A DNA stretch of 64,000 nucleotides from an uncultured SAR116 cluster alpha proteobacterium (GTDB lineage: Bacteria > Pseudomonadota > Alphaproteobacteria > Puniceispirillales > Marisalimonadaceae), in contig CACMRF010000005.1 in NCBI GenBank assembly GCA_902615995.1, forward strand, positions 1-64,000, read 5' to 3'. Below the pieces are notes generated by a model. That model had not been told where the DNA came from. It worked only from the letters and a program-made list of their open reading frames with translations, and did no database searches. Each line of letters opens with the position of its first letter. Position 1 is the first letter of the stretch. The position numbers and the translations under genes were made by a program. Shown here in pieces: positions 55,452 to 64,000 of the stretch.

Positions 55452-57271
55452 AAAATTTAAATTTAAAAAAAGACATTGAAAGAAGATTTTTTTTATTATC
55501 TTCTTTAAAAGGGATTTCTTTTGGGGTCCTATCGTGGAGATTATTTGACCTTCAAGTGATTGAAAATAAAAAGTATGATAAATTATCTAAAAATAATCAG
55601 TTTAATTTTAGTTTAGTTATTCCAGAAAGAGGTGAAATTTATGATAGAAAAGGTAGAGTTTTAGCTGCAAATAGAGATGCTTTTAGTTTATACATAAAAT
55701 CATCTCAAAATTTAAATTTAAATAAAATTTTAGATAAGCTTTTATTGGTCACAAACCTTAATGAAGAAGATTTAGATAATTTTAAAAATAGATATAAAAA
55801 TTTAAAAAAAAATAATTTAAATGTATTTATTACAGATAATCTTTCTCAAAGAGATATTTCTAAAATAGCTGTAAGATTACATGAGTTTCCAGAAGTAAAT
55901 TTTTTAATGACTAAAAAAAGAGTTTATCCTCAAGGAAAGATAACAAGTCATTTAATAGGGTATACAGGAAAATTGACTGAGCAAGATTTAAAAAAAAATA
56001 AAAATTTAATAAATTTTTCTAATTTACGAATTGGGAAATATGGCTTGGAGAAATTTTTTGATAATAAGCTTAGAGGTGAATTTGGTAGAAGAAGAGAAGA
56101 AGTTAATGCCAAAGGAAAAATTTTAACTTCTAATTTGTATGAAAAACCCAATCCTGGAAAAAATTTAAAACTTAGTATTGATTTAAATATTCAATCATAT
56201 GCATTAACTAGACTTCAAAATCTTAATTCAAAAATATCAAAATTCAATGAACCAGAGACAGGTTCTGTGGTGGTGATGAATGTAAACACAGGAGAACTAG
56301 CATGTTGTGTCTCATCACCAAATTTTAATCCAAATATTTTTACTAGAGGCATCAAATCTAAAGAATGGAAATCTCTAATTAATAATAAAAAAGCGCCTCT
56401 TCTTAATAGAGCTGTTTCTGGACTTTACCCACCTGGGTCTACAATTAAAATGGCTGTAGCACTTGCTGCTTTAGAAAGTGGTGTAATTGGCTATGATACA
56501 AAGTTTTTTTGCAACGGAGTTAAAGAGTATGGTGATATGAAATTTCATTGTTGGCAAAAATATGGACATGGAAATATAAATTTATCACAAGCAATAGAAA
56601 GATCATGTGATGTATTTTTCTATGAACTAGGATTAAAAGTAGGTATTGAAAAAATTGGTCTAATGCTTAAAAAACTTGGTTTAGATGCTAACATTAATTT
56701 AGAGTTAAATGAACTCCGAAAAGGTTTAGTTCCCTCTAAGAAATGGAAGTTAGATGTTAAAGGATCAAAGTGGACTCCAGGGGAAACTATTAATGCTTCT
56801 ATTGGTCAGGGTTATATGCTTAGTAATCCTATTGAGTTAGTTACAATGGTTGCTAGAATAGCAAATTCAGAATTGTCAGTCGAGCCAACATTATTATCTG
56901 GTAAAACTAAAAAATTTACAAAATTAGACATAAATAAAAATCATATAAATTATATAAAAAATTCAATGTCAAATGTAGTTAATAGTGAATTAGGTACAGC
57001 ATATAAATCTAAGTTACAAATAAAAAATTTTAAAATGGCTGGGAAAACAGGAACTGTGCAGGTTGTAAGAATTTCTGAAGATGAAAGAGAAAAAGGAATT
57101 ATTAAAAACAAAGATCGTGAATGGGAAAAACGTGATCACGCTTTATTTGTAGGTTATGCGCCATTAGAAAAACCTAAATATTCAATTTGTGTTATCGTTG
57201 AGCATGGGGGAAGTGGCTCTACTATTGCTGCACCTATTGCAAAAGATGTAATGGAAAAATTACTAGTTTGA
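55448..57271 (+). CDS. mrdA: Penicillin-binding protein 2 (elongasome transpeptidase)
   Basis: The transpeptidase that works with RodA in wall elongation. The 607 residues have a short N-terminal membrane helix, a pedestal domain (VIPERGEIYDRKGRVLAANR) and the transpeptidase domain with catalytic Ser-x-x-Lys in LYPPGSTIKMAVALAAL, Ser-x-Asp-type SCDVFF as second motif, and Lys-Thr-Gly in MAGKTGTVQV. Overlaps mreD and precedes rodA by 12 nt. Confidence 0.95.
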   Translation: MKNLNLKKDIERRFFLLSSLKGISFGVLSWRLFDLQVIENKKYDKLSKNNQFNFSLVIPERGEIYDRKGRVLAANRDAFSLYIKSSQNLNLNKILDKLLLVTNLNEEDLDNFKNRYKNLKKNNLNVFITDNLSQRDISKIAVRLHEFPEVNFLMTKKRVYPQGKITSHLIGYTGKLTEQDLKKNKNLINFSNLRIGKYGLEKFFDNKLRGEFGRRREEVNAKGKILTSNLYEKPNPGKNLKLSIDLNIQSYALTRLQNLNSKISKFNEPETGSVVVMNVNTGELACCVSSPNFNPNIFTRGIKSKEWKSLINNKKAPLLNRAVSGLYPPGSTIKMAVALAALESGVIGYDTKFFCNGVKEYGDMKFHCWQKYGHGNINLSQAIERSCDVFFYELGLKVGIEKIGLMLKKLGLDANINLELNELRKGLVPSKKWKLDVKGSKWTPGETINASIGQGYMLSNPIELVTMVARIANSELSVEPTLLSGKTKKFTKLDINKNHINYIKNSMSNVVNSELGTAYKSKLQIKNFKMAGKTGTVQVVRISEDEREKGIIKNKDREWEKRDHALFVGYAPLEKPKYSICVIVEHGGSGSTIAAPIAKDVMEKLLV

Positions 57272-57283
57272 ATAAGGTTAGAA

Positions 57284-58393
57284 ATGTTCTTTTATAATAA
57301 CAAGTTTTACAAACCAGACAGTATCTTGAAAAAACTCCTTAAAATTGATTGGTTTCTATTATTTTTGGTTTTAATTTTATGTATTATTGGAATTGGTGCG
57401 CTTTATTCAGCAGGAGATGGTAATTTAAATCCTTGGGCAATTAATCATATATATAAAATTATTTTGGGTTTCTTAATAATATTTATTTTAAGTCAGTTTA
57501 ATATTAATTTTATAATGAATTTTTCAGTAGTTTTATATGTATTTTGCATTTTATGTTTAGTCTATGTCATTTATTTTGGAGTTGGTGATGTAAAAAGATG
57601 GATCAATCTTAAATATTTTTTTTTCCAACCATCAGAATTAGCGAAGATATCTATAATTTTATTGTTAGCAAAGTTTTTTACTTATTATCCAAATAATTCA
57701 AAAAATTTTTTATACAACATTTTTGCAATTTTTTTAGTCCTTATACCAGGGTTTTTAATTGTTAATCAACCAGATCTTGGTACTGGGTCTATGTTAATAT
57801 TACTTGGTTTTGCTATAATTTTTGTAAATGGTTTATCATGGAATATTATTTCTTCAATAGCACTAGTATCTTTAATTTCTCTTCCAATAATATGGCAAAA
57901 CTTGCTTGAGTATCAAAAATATAGAATTTTAGTTTTTTTAAACCCTGAATTAGATACTCTTGGAAAAGGTTACCAGATAATGCAATCAAAAATTGCAATA
58001 GGTTCTGGAGGAATATTTGGTAAAGGATTTTTAACTGGTAGTCAGAGTAGGCTAGATTTTTTACCAGAAAAACATACTGACTTTGTATTTACTTTAGTTT
58101 CAGAAGAAATGGGTTTTATTGGTTCTATGTTAGTATTAATATTGTATTTTATCATTAATATTATTTTGATAAGAGAATTTTTAAAAGAGGAAAACGTTAC
58201 TAATAAAATATTAATTTTTGGGGTTTCCTTTTTAATTTTTTTATATATTTTTTTTAATGTAGGTATGGTAACTGGTTTAATACCTGTTGTAGGAGCTCCA
58301 CTTCCTTTCATAAGTAATGGAGGAACTTCTCTTATAACAATCTTCATTGGATTAGGTGTAATTCAAAGCATAAGAGTTAGCAGAAATGTTTAG
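57284..58393 (+). CDS. rodA: SEDS glycosyltransferase RodA
   Basis: The peptidoglycan polymerase of the elongasome: 369 residues with about ten membrane helices. Motifs seen: FFFQPSELAKISIILLLAKF, NQPDLGTGSMLILLG (with the catalytic Asp in QPDLGT), FLPEKHTDFVFTLVSEEMGF and LPFISNGGTSLITIFIGLG. It overlaps the SbmA-like gene by 8 nt. Confidence 0.96.
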   Translation: MFFYNNKFYKPDSILKKLLKIDWFLLFLVLILCIIGIGALYSAGDGNLNPWAINHIYKIILGFLIIFILSQFNINFIMNFSVVLYVFCILCLVYVIYFGVGDVKRWINLKYFFFQPSELAKISIILLLAKFFTYYPNNSKNFLYNIFAIFLVLIPGFLIVNQPDLGTGSMLILLGFAIIFVNGLSWNIISSIALVSLISLPIIWQNLLEYQKYRILVFLNPELDTLGKGYQIMQSKIAIGSGGIFGKGFLTGSQSRLDFLPEKHTDFVFTLVSEEMGFIGSMLVLILYFIINIILIREFLKEENVTNKILIFGVSFLIFLYIFFNVGMVTGLIPVVGAPLPFISNGGTSLITIFIGLGVIQSIRVSRNV

Positions 58394-59396
58394 ATTTTTT
58401 AAAATTAAAAAATGGTTTTTATGGTCTTGGTTAGGATCATTTTTGATTTTATTTTCTTTATGGGTTCAAGTTAAAATTGACGTGAAAATAAATGAGTGGT
58501 TTGGAAAATTTTATGATATGATCCAAAAAGCGTTAGGTTCGCCTAATTCTATAACTATAGAAGAATATTGGGATAGTTTATTCTCTTTTATAAGTTTAGC
58601 AGGGATGTATGTAGGCTTATATGTAATAATAAGTTATTTTACAGCTCATTATTTATTTAGGTGGAGAACAGCAATGGTTGAATGGTATCATTCAGTATAT
58701 AATACTGCTAGGAATATTGAAGGAGCTGCGCAAAGGGTTCAAGAAGATACTGTTAAATTTGCAAGAATAATGGAATCACTTGGCACAAGCCTAGTGGAGT
58801 CTATAATGGTGTTAATTCAGTTTATACCAATCTTGTTTGGATTATCTTTAGGAATACCAATTTATTTTTTTGGTGATTGGCAATATGGATTAATTACTGG
58901 TGCACTTATATGGACTATTGGGGGAACAATTTTTTTAATTTGTCTTGGCTGGGTATTAAGGTTAGTAGGTGTTGAGTATGATTTACAAAAAAAAGAAGCA
59001 GCATACAGAAAAATTTTAGTTATTGCAGAAGATGACCAATATGTTCGACCAAAAAGTATAGATGAATTGTTTAGCGATGTTAAACAAATACATTTTCTAA
59101 GTTATTTAAGATATCTTTATTTTAATATTGGTAGAATGGCTTATTTACAAGCTAATGTATTAAGTGCGTATGTTTTTCTTGCACCAGCTATTGTTGCCGG
59201 TGTTGTAACTTTAGGAGTAATGCAACAAATAATTAGAGCATTTGGCAGAGTTGAAGGATCAATGCAGTATTTATTAAAAGCATGGCCAACAATTATAGAA
59301 TTAGCAAGTGTTTATAAAAGACTTAGAGAATTTGAAAAACAGATTATATTAAATGGTACAGATAACAGTACTCTCATAGAAAATGAAAAGTCTTAA
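58386..59396 (+). CDS. SbmA/BacA-like peptide transporter
   Basis: A 336-residue membrane protein like SbmA/BacA, the proton-driven importer of antimicrobial peptides and peptide antibiotics. It has six or so helices and the segments RWRTAMVEWYHSVYNTARNI, EGAAQRVQEDTVKFARIMES and FGRVEGSMQYLLKAWPTIIE, which fit SbmA well. No ATPase domain is present. E. coli SbmA is longer (about 400). It is coupled to rodA (8-nt overlap), a placement outside the usual mre cluster; BacA-type proteins affect cell-envelope lipids in rhizobia, so an envelope role is possible. Confidence 0.8.
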   Translation: MFRFFKIKKWFLWSWLGSFLILFSLWVQVKIDVKINEWFGKFYDMIQKALGSPNSITIEEYWDSLFSFISLAGMYVGLYVIISYFTAHYLFRWRTAMVEWYHSVYNTARNIEGAAQRVQEDTVKFARIMESLGTSLVESIMVLIQFIPILFGLSLGIPIYFFGDWQYGLITGALIWTIGGTIFLICLGWVLRLVGVEYDLQKKEAAYRKILVIAEDDQYVRPKSIDELFSDVKQIHFLSYLRYLYFNIGRMAYLQANVLSAYVFLAPAIVAGVVTLGVMQQIIRAFGRVEGSMQYLLKAWPTIIELASVYKRLREFEKQIILNGTDNSTLIENEKS

Positions 59397-60183
59397 TTTT
59401 TCGATTGGGATCTTAAGTTGGAAGGGTTATTCAAGCCTTTACAATTCATTGAAAACTTATGAAGAAAATGGATTAAATTCTTTAACACCATCTAAATTTA
59501 TTTGCTTACCAGAATATAATAATGAGGGAATAAAAATTTGTAAAAACTTTGGATACAAACCTATTTTATTTAAAAATAATATTGGTATTTTAAATGGGTT
59601 TAAAAATTTAGCAATAAACATGCTTGATGGACCTTTATTACTTTTAGAAAATGACTTGTCTTTAGTTGCAAATGATAAGATAACACATATTTTACTTAAA
59701 CAGTCGCTTGAACATTTGTATAAATATAAAGCAGCACAAGTTAGATTAAGAAGCATTAAAGATCCTGGTGAACCTTTTCATGCTATAAACAAATATAAAA
59801 AATATTGGGGTTGTGGAACTATAAAAAAAATAAAAAGGTTGTTAAGGCCAGACAAAGCAAAAAAGTTAATTGGTACAGCAATATATTCTGAAAAAGATCC
59901 ACATATAAAATTTCCTAAATATATATCGAAATTAGAAAATAATTCTTATTTGATTACATCTGAAATTATGAATTGGTCAAACTTAGCAATTTTGGTTGAT
60001 AAGAATTTCTTTTTAAATGTAATTATTAAGGAGGCTGAAAGTACTGATAGTACCAAAAAAATAAATGGATTTAAAAATATTGAAATTGAGCTAAATAAAC
60101 AGTGGTGGAGAGATAAAAGATGGAATTTGATTATAACAAATGGCTTGTTCAAACATTTAAGAGTTGATGATAGAGGATACTAA
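59383..60183 (+). CDS. Glycosyltransferase-like protein (GT2-type fold)
   Basis: A 266-residue soluble protein resembling a GT-A (family 2-like) glycosyltransferase: a first strand NFSIGILSWKGYSSLYNSL, a nucleotide-binding-like PEYNNEGIKICKNFGYKPI and a possible metal motif in LLLLENDLSLVAND (E-N-D instead of D-x-D). The C-terminal part (NKQWWRDKRWNLIITNGLFK) is not recognised. It overlaps the SbmA-like gene by 14 nt, so it is in the mre/rod operon, and ends 4 nt into the convergent glmU. The donor and acceptor are unknown. Confidence 0.6.
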   Translation: MKSLNFSIGILSWKGYSSLYNSLKTYEENGLNSLTPSKFICLPEYNNEGIKICKNFGYKPILFKNNIGILNGFKNLAINMLDGPLLLLENDLSLVANDKITHILLKQSLEHLYKYKAAQVRLRSIKDPGEPFHAINKYKKYWGCGTIKKIKRLLRPDKAKKLIGTAIYSEKDPHIKFPKYISKLENNSYLITSEIMNWSNLAILVDKNFFLNVIIKEAESTDSTKKINGFKNIEIELNKQWWRDKRWNLIITNGLFKHLRVDDRGY

Positions 60184-61478
60184 TTTTTTTTTATAGTAAT
60201 TGACCTATTTTTTTTATTTACTTGTTTTTTTCTTCCAATCGCAAGATCACCTTTATTAACATCCTCAGTAATCACTGATCCAGCTCCAATAGTACTATTG
60301 TCACCAATATTTAAGGGAGCAACCATAGTTGAGTTTGAACCAACAAAAGCATTAGAACCTATAAATGTTTTGTTTTTTTTATGACCATCGTAATTACACG
60401 TGATTGATCCTGCACCTATGTTGCTAGATTTCCCAATTGAAGTATCACCTATATATGAAAGATGGTTAATTTTAACTTCTTTCCCTGAAAATACATTCTT
60501 TAATTCTACAAAATTACCAATTTTATTATTTTCATTTATGACAGTATTACCTCTTATTCTTGCAAAAGGACCTATTAACACATTTTTTTTTATATGACAG
60601 TTTTCTAAATGACAAAATGACAAAATACTTGATCCACTCTCAATTTTAACACCTTCACCAATAAATACATTTGGAAAGATTGTCACATCTTTTTTAATAA
60701 CAGTATCATAAGAAAAATAATTAGTTTCAGGATCAATTAATGTTACTCCCTTGTTAAGAAAAAAATGTCTTAGTTTTGTTTGAATAATTTTTTCAGCTAA
60801 AGCTAGATCTTTTTTAGAATTCACTCCTAATATTTCTTGTTCATCAATATGAATTAGATCTATTTGAAGGTCATTTTTATAAGCTATTTCCACAACTTCC
60901 GTTAAATAATATTCTTTTGAAATATTATTGGGTTTAATCTTTGATAGTAAATTAAACATAATGTCGCTGTTAAAAGCCATTATTCCACCATTACACAAAA
61001 GCGAGTTTAATTTTCCATTTCTATCTTCAGTAATTTTTACTGGTTTATCATTTTGAGATAAAATAATTTTTCCATATGAGTTCTTATTATTTTTTTTAAA
61101 GGATGTTAATGCAATATCATTACCTTGTTCAATAGAGTTAATAAGTTTTTTTATAGTTTTTTTTGTGATAAAAGGAGTGTCAGCAAAGCATATAACAATT
61201 ACACCTTTAAAATTTTTAAGTTCATTTTTTGTTTCAATAACTGCATTACCTGTACCTAATTGATCATTTTGAATAACAATTCTATTAGTTTTAGAATATT
61301 CTGAATAATTAATATCTTTAGAGGTTACTATTATTTTTTTATCTATTTTAATTGAATTGTGAGTGCTTAGAACCCAATCAATAAGTTTTAAGTTTGCAAC
61401 TTTATGAAATGGTTTAGGAGTAATTGACTTCATCCTAGAACCTTTTCCTGCTCCAAGTATAACTGTACAAACATTCAT
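60180..61478 (-). CDS. glmU: Bifunctional UDP-GlcNAc pyrophosphorylase/acetyltransferase
   Basis: GlmU makes UDP-GlcNAc for peptidoglycan and LPS. The 432 residues contain the uridylyltransferase domain (VILGAGKGSRMKSITPKPFH, QNDQLGTGNAVIETK) and a left-handed beta-helix acetyltransferase domain (VFIGEGVKIESGSSILSFCH, ITCNYDGHKKNKTFIGSNAF). It is a bit shorter than typical at the C-terminus. Divergent from glmS by 60 nt, its metabolic partner. Confidence 0.94.
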   Translation of the reverse strand: MNVCTVILGAGKGSRMKSITPKPFHKVANLKLIDWVLSTHNSIKIDKKIIVTSKDINYSEYSKTNRIVIQNDQLGTGNAVIETKNELKNFKGVIVICFADTPFITKKTIKKLINSIEQGNDIALTSFKKNNKNSYGKIILSQNDKPVKITEDRNGKLNSLLCNGGIMAFNSDIMFNLLSKIKPNNISKEYYLTEVVEIAYKNDLQIDLIHIDEQEILGVNSKKDLALAEKIIQTKLRHFFLNKGVTLIDPETNYFSYDTVIKKDVTIFPNVFIGEGVKIESGSSILSFCHLENCHIKKNVLIGPFARIRGNTVINENNKIGNFVELKNVFSGKEVKINHLSYIGDTSIGKSSNIGAGSITCNYDGHKKNKTFIGSNAFVGSNSTMVAPLNIGDNSTIGAGSVITEDVNKGDLAIGRKKQVNKKNRSITIKKN

Positions 61479-61538
61479 AATTTATTTATATATTTTAATA
61501 TCAAAAATTCAAATTTATTATGTAAATGGGAAATATTT

Positions 61539-63374
61539 ATGTGTGGTATAGTTGGTATAGTTGGAAAATTAAATGCTTGCAAAAGTGCTTTAAATGTTTT
61601 GAAAAACCTAGAGTATCGAGGTTATGATTCTGCTGGACTAGCTTATTTACAAAAGAACAACTTAAATACAATAAAAGCTTTAGGAAAATTAAATAAATTA
61701 AAGTCTAAATTTGAAGTTTTGGAAGAAGAGATAAAAGATATTTCAATTGCAATAGGTCATACTCGGTGGGCAACTCATGGAAAAGTTGTGTTAGAAAACA
61801 CACATCCAATTTTATCTGAAAATGTAGCTGTAGTTCATAATGGTATTATTGAAAACCATGATCAAATCCGTTTAAAATTAAAAGAAAAAAATGTTGTTTT
61901 TGAAACATCAACTGATACGGAGGTAATTCCACATTTATTAAGTATTTCAATGAAAAAGACTAATAATTTCTTTGATGCTTGTATTTCAGTAGTTAATGAA
62001 ATTGAAGGAACATATGCCTTTGCTGCTATTCATAATTTAAAAGAAGAGATTTTTGTTACTCGCAAAACATCACCTTTAGTTCTAGGATTAGGTGATAATT
62101 ATAATATTGTAGGCTCTGATGCTCAGTCCATTTCGCATATGGTCAATGAAGTGATTTATTTAAACGACGGTGATTATGCTATTCTAAACAAAACAGATTT
62201 CCAAATTTATGATTTTAACAATAACAAAGTTGAAAGAGAAAAGATAAATATTAAGTCAAATTTAAATTTATTAAATAAAGATGGATATAAACATTTTATG
62301 GAAAAAGAAATCCATGAACAGCCTAATGTGCTAATTAATACTATTGGTAGTTTAGTAAGAGAAGAAAATGACTTAAATATTTCACCAGAAAAAATGAATA
62401 TACAAAACAACTTTGGAATTACAATTTGTGCAGCTGGAACTAGTCACTATGCTGCTATGGTTGGAAAATATTGGATTGAAAAATTTTCATCTATTCCAGT
62501 GAATGTAGAACTTTCATCTGAATATAGGTATAGAAGCCCTTCTACAGCAATGTATTCATGCATGATCGCTATTTCTCAATCAGGGGAGAGCATTGATACT
62601 TTAATGGCGATGAGAGAAGCAAAAAGATTAAATTTAACAACAACAGCAATAACAAATGTAGAAAACAGTTCAATTGATAGAGAAGCTGATTATTCTATTA
62701 ACACCCATGTTGGACCTGAAGTTGGAGTTGCAAGCACAAAATCTTTTACTTCTCAGCTAATAGTACTGTTATCTATTGCAATGAAAATTGGAATGTATAA
62801 TAAAAAAATTACTTCAGAAAAATATCAGAGTTTTATCCAAAATTTAAAATTAGTACCAAACTTTTTATCTAAAATTTTATCACTTAATAAAGAATTTATA
62901 AATTTAGCTCAATCTATAAAAAATAGCCAAAATATTCTTTATTTGGGCAGAGGAATACTTTACCCTTTGGCATTAGAAGGAGCATTAAAACTTAAAGAAT
63001 TAAGCTATATACATTCTGAGGGTTTTGCCGCTGGTGAGATGAAACATGGGCCAATAGCACTAATTGAAGAAGGGTTGCCAATTATAATGTTTTTAACCTC
63101 GGATGGGTTAGAAGAAAAATCAATATCTAATCTTCAAGAGGCATTAGCAAGAGGAGGAAAAGTATTTTTAATTTCAGATCAAAAAAATATAAACAAAATA
63201 TCTTTCATCAAAAATAAAGTTTTAATTCCATCTTTTAATGATACTTGGAATGATGTTTTATCTCCAATTTTTATGTCAATACCAGCTCAATTAATCGCTT
63301 ATCATGTTGCTAAGGAAAGAGGAACTGATGTTGACCAACCAAGAAATTTAGCAAAGTCTGTTACCGTGGAGTAA
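61539..63374 (+). CDS. glmS: Glucosamine-6-phosphate synthase (isomerizing)
   Basis: GlmS converts fructose-6-P and glutamine to glucosamine-6-P, the first step to UDP-GlcNAc. The 611 residues begin with the nucleophile Cys2 (MCGIVGIVGKLNACKSALNV), include GHTRWATHGKVV and NHDQIRLKLK in the glutaminase domain, two SIS domains (CAAGTSHYAAMVGKYWIEKF; YLGRGILYPLALEGALKLKE) and the C-terminal PRNLAKSVTVE that is diagnostic. No glmS riboswitch motif is recognisable in the 60-nt leader. Confidence 0.96.
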   Translation: MCGIVGIVGKLNACKSALNVLKNLEYRGYDSAGLAYLQKNNLNTIKALGKLNKLKSKFEVLEEEIKDISIAIGHTRWATHGKVVLENTHPILSENVAVVHNGIIENHDQIRLKLKEKNVVFETSTDTEVIPHLLSISMKKTNNFFDACISVVNEIEGTYAFAAIHNLKEEIFVTRKTSPLVLGLGDNYNIVGSDAQSISHMVNEVIYLNDGDYAILNKTDFQIYDFNNNKVEREKINIKSNLNLLNKDGYKHFMEKEIHEQPNVLINTIGSLVREENDLNISPEKMNIQNNFGITICAAGTSHYAAMVGKYWIEKFSSIPVNVELSSEYRYRSPSTAMYSCMIAISQSGESIDTLMAMREAKRLNLTTTAITNVENSSIDREADYSINTHVGPEVGVASTKSFTSQLIVLLSIAMKIGMYNKKITSEKYQSFIQNLKLVPNFLSKILSLNKEFINLAQSIKNSQNILYLGRGILYPLALEGALKLKELSYIHSEGFAAGEMKHGPIALIEEGLPIIMFLTSDGLEEKSISNLQEALARGGKVFLISDQKNINKISFIKNKVLIPSFNDTWNDVLSPIFMSIPAQLIAYHVAKERGTDVDQPRNLAKSVTVE

Positions 63375-63721
63375 GTCGGAACTGTGATTATTTTTCCGAT
63401 GAGTACAAACAATATCTCTGTTTTTCAGTCAAATTCTCTTCATTTAATCTAACTCATAGACGCAATCGTCAGAACTGGACGGATGCCCAACAAGAGACTC
63501 ATGACCTCATTAAATCATTACACGATGGGGGAATGGGATATCGCAAGATTGCACAATATCTGAATGAACAAGACATCAAGACTGCAAGAGGAAACTCTTG
63601 GAAAAACACTCAAGTCTTTTCAGTATTGAAGAGGTGTCGACAAAGACAAAATCGTGAAGAGGTAATGGAAACCTCATCGGATATGGAGTTTGGAAAGATA
63701 GAACTTGTTTGGATTAAATAG
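63365..63721 (+). pseudogene. Serine-recombinase-like remnant at the glmS 3' end
   Basis: The open frame overlaps the last codons of glmS and ends at TAA 63719-63721. From about 63450 it reads LTHRRNRQNWTDAQQETHDL, then GGMGYRKIAQYLNEQDIKTA and GNSWKNTQVFSVLKR, which matches the Recombinase-family HTH linker found after the catalytic domain of large serine recombinases. No catalytic resolvase domain (N-terminal Ser) is encoded before it, and no good start with a ribosome site exists (ATG 63533 is internal). It is either a decayed fragment or the core of a small stand-alone protein. Composition is richer in G/C than glmS. Confidence 0.55.
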
Positions 63722-63935
63722 AACTATCATCATCATACGACTTGCTCTTTGTCTTCATATTTTTTACAATTAAAATCATAACTGCTGCTGCTGATACTTA
63801 ATCTAGGAAAGACTATTATGATTAACAAACAAATTCCTCTAGCTTATAAAATTAAAAAATGTTAAAAATGAAATGTGTAGAATAGTTTGCAAAGAACTTA
63901 AATTATTTGACTAAAAATAATTTTTTTATTAAAAC
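63722..63935. other. Gene-free stretch after the recombinase remnant
   Basis: About 210 nt, AT-rich, without a supported reading frame. No attachment repeat or terminator was recognised. It leads into a possible new gene at 63936. Confidence 0.4.
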
Positions 63936-64000
63936 ATGACACAATCCAACCAAAAAAAAATTAATATTTCGTTAGTTAAAAAAGATTTTGCTTCATTCGA
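63936..64000 (+). CDS. Start of an unidentified gene, cut by the window end
   Basis: ATG 63936 opens 21 codons (MTQSNQKKINISLVKKDFAS and on) that run off the window. No clear Shine-Dalgarno sequence precedes it. The polar N-terminus with KINISLVKKDFASF does not identify a family. It could be the first gene of the next region beyond the recombinase remnant. Confidence 0.35.
   Translation, partial: MTQSNQKKINISLVKKDFASF

Noticed and set aside
61479..61538. Possible glmS ribozyme/riboswitch in the glmS leader
   Set aside because: Only 60 nt separate glmU and glmS and no conserved glmS-ribozyme core can be recognised; the ribozyme is mostly a Gram-positive feature.
63375..64000. Intact Tn7-like element after glmS
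   Set aside because: No TnsA-E proteins, terminal repeats or target duplication are visible within the 630 nt available. Only a serine-recombinase-like fragment is present.

Overview
The window is a compact, very AT-rich bacterial chromosome segment, best read as a marine-type alphaproteobacterium. Evidence for this is a circularly permuted two-piece tmRNA gene (41577-41850, minus strand) with the tag ANDNYAPVAAAA, an alpha-type SspB beside it, an alphaproteobacterial-looking flagellar cluster, the carboxyspermidine polyamine route, and extreme gene packing with many 1-14 nt overlaps. I cannot name the lineage more closely.

Layout. (1) 1-3466 is an accessory left edge: a decayed tyrosine-integrase-like gene, a decayed H-NS-like gene, then two intact genes for a nonulosonic (pseudaminic-type) acid, a double-domain GNAT protein and a PseI/NeuB-type synthase. 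About 580 nt without a gene follow. (2) 3467-29579 is a flagellar regulon: two sigma-54 activators, fliE-F-G-H-I-J, fliK-L-M-N, fliO-P-Q-R-flhB with an uncharacterised four-gene tail, motA-motB with an RRF-like gene, rpoN, a DUF1566-like secreted protein, three bactofilins and a divergent M23 peptidase operon. At least five sigma-54 -24/-12 promoters can be read, plus two weaker partners. In two intergenic regions divergent sites share one -12 GC (pattern GG-N10-GC-N10-CC). Flagellin, hook, rod and flhA genes are not in the window. (3) 29643-43319 is housekeeping: alpha/beta hydrolase, purU, trxB, an arginine-to-spermidine cluster (speA, carboxyspermidine dehydrogenase, nspC, speB), msrA, rpmJ, lldD-like, fumA, sspB, ssrA, thyA, folA. 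(4) 43321-63374 holds mrp, hflK-hflC-degP (membrane quality control), serB, miaA, ilvB-ilvH-ilvC, the cell-shape operon mreB-mreC-mreD-mrdA-rodA with an SbmA-like transporter and a glycosyltransferase-like gene attached, glmU and glmS. (5) 63365-64000 is a second accessory edge: a serine-recombinase-like remnant directly at the 3' end of glmS and the start of an unidentified gene.

How it fits together. RpoN and two activators with complementary domain losses probably drive the late flagellar operons from the sigma-54 sites. The same promoter type appears in front of motA, the DUF1566-like gene, the bactofilins and the M23 operon, which suggests that wall-remodelling and cytoskeletal genes are made together with the flagellum. 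tmRNA and SspB together supply tagging and ClpXP delivery of stalled proteins. The MreBCD-PBP2-RodA operon and the GlmS/GlmU precursor genes form a second, housekeeping cell-wall block.

All assignments are by reading translated sequence and motifs; no database search or structure prediction was run.
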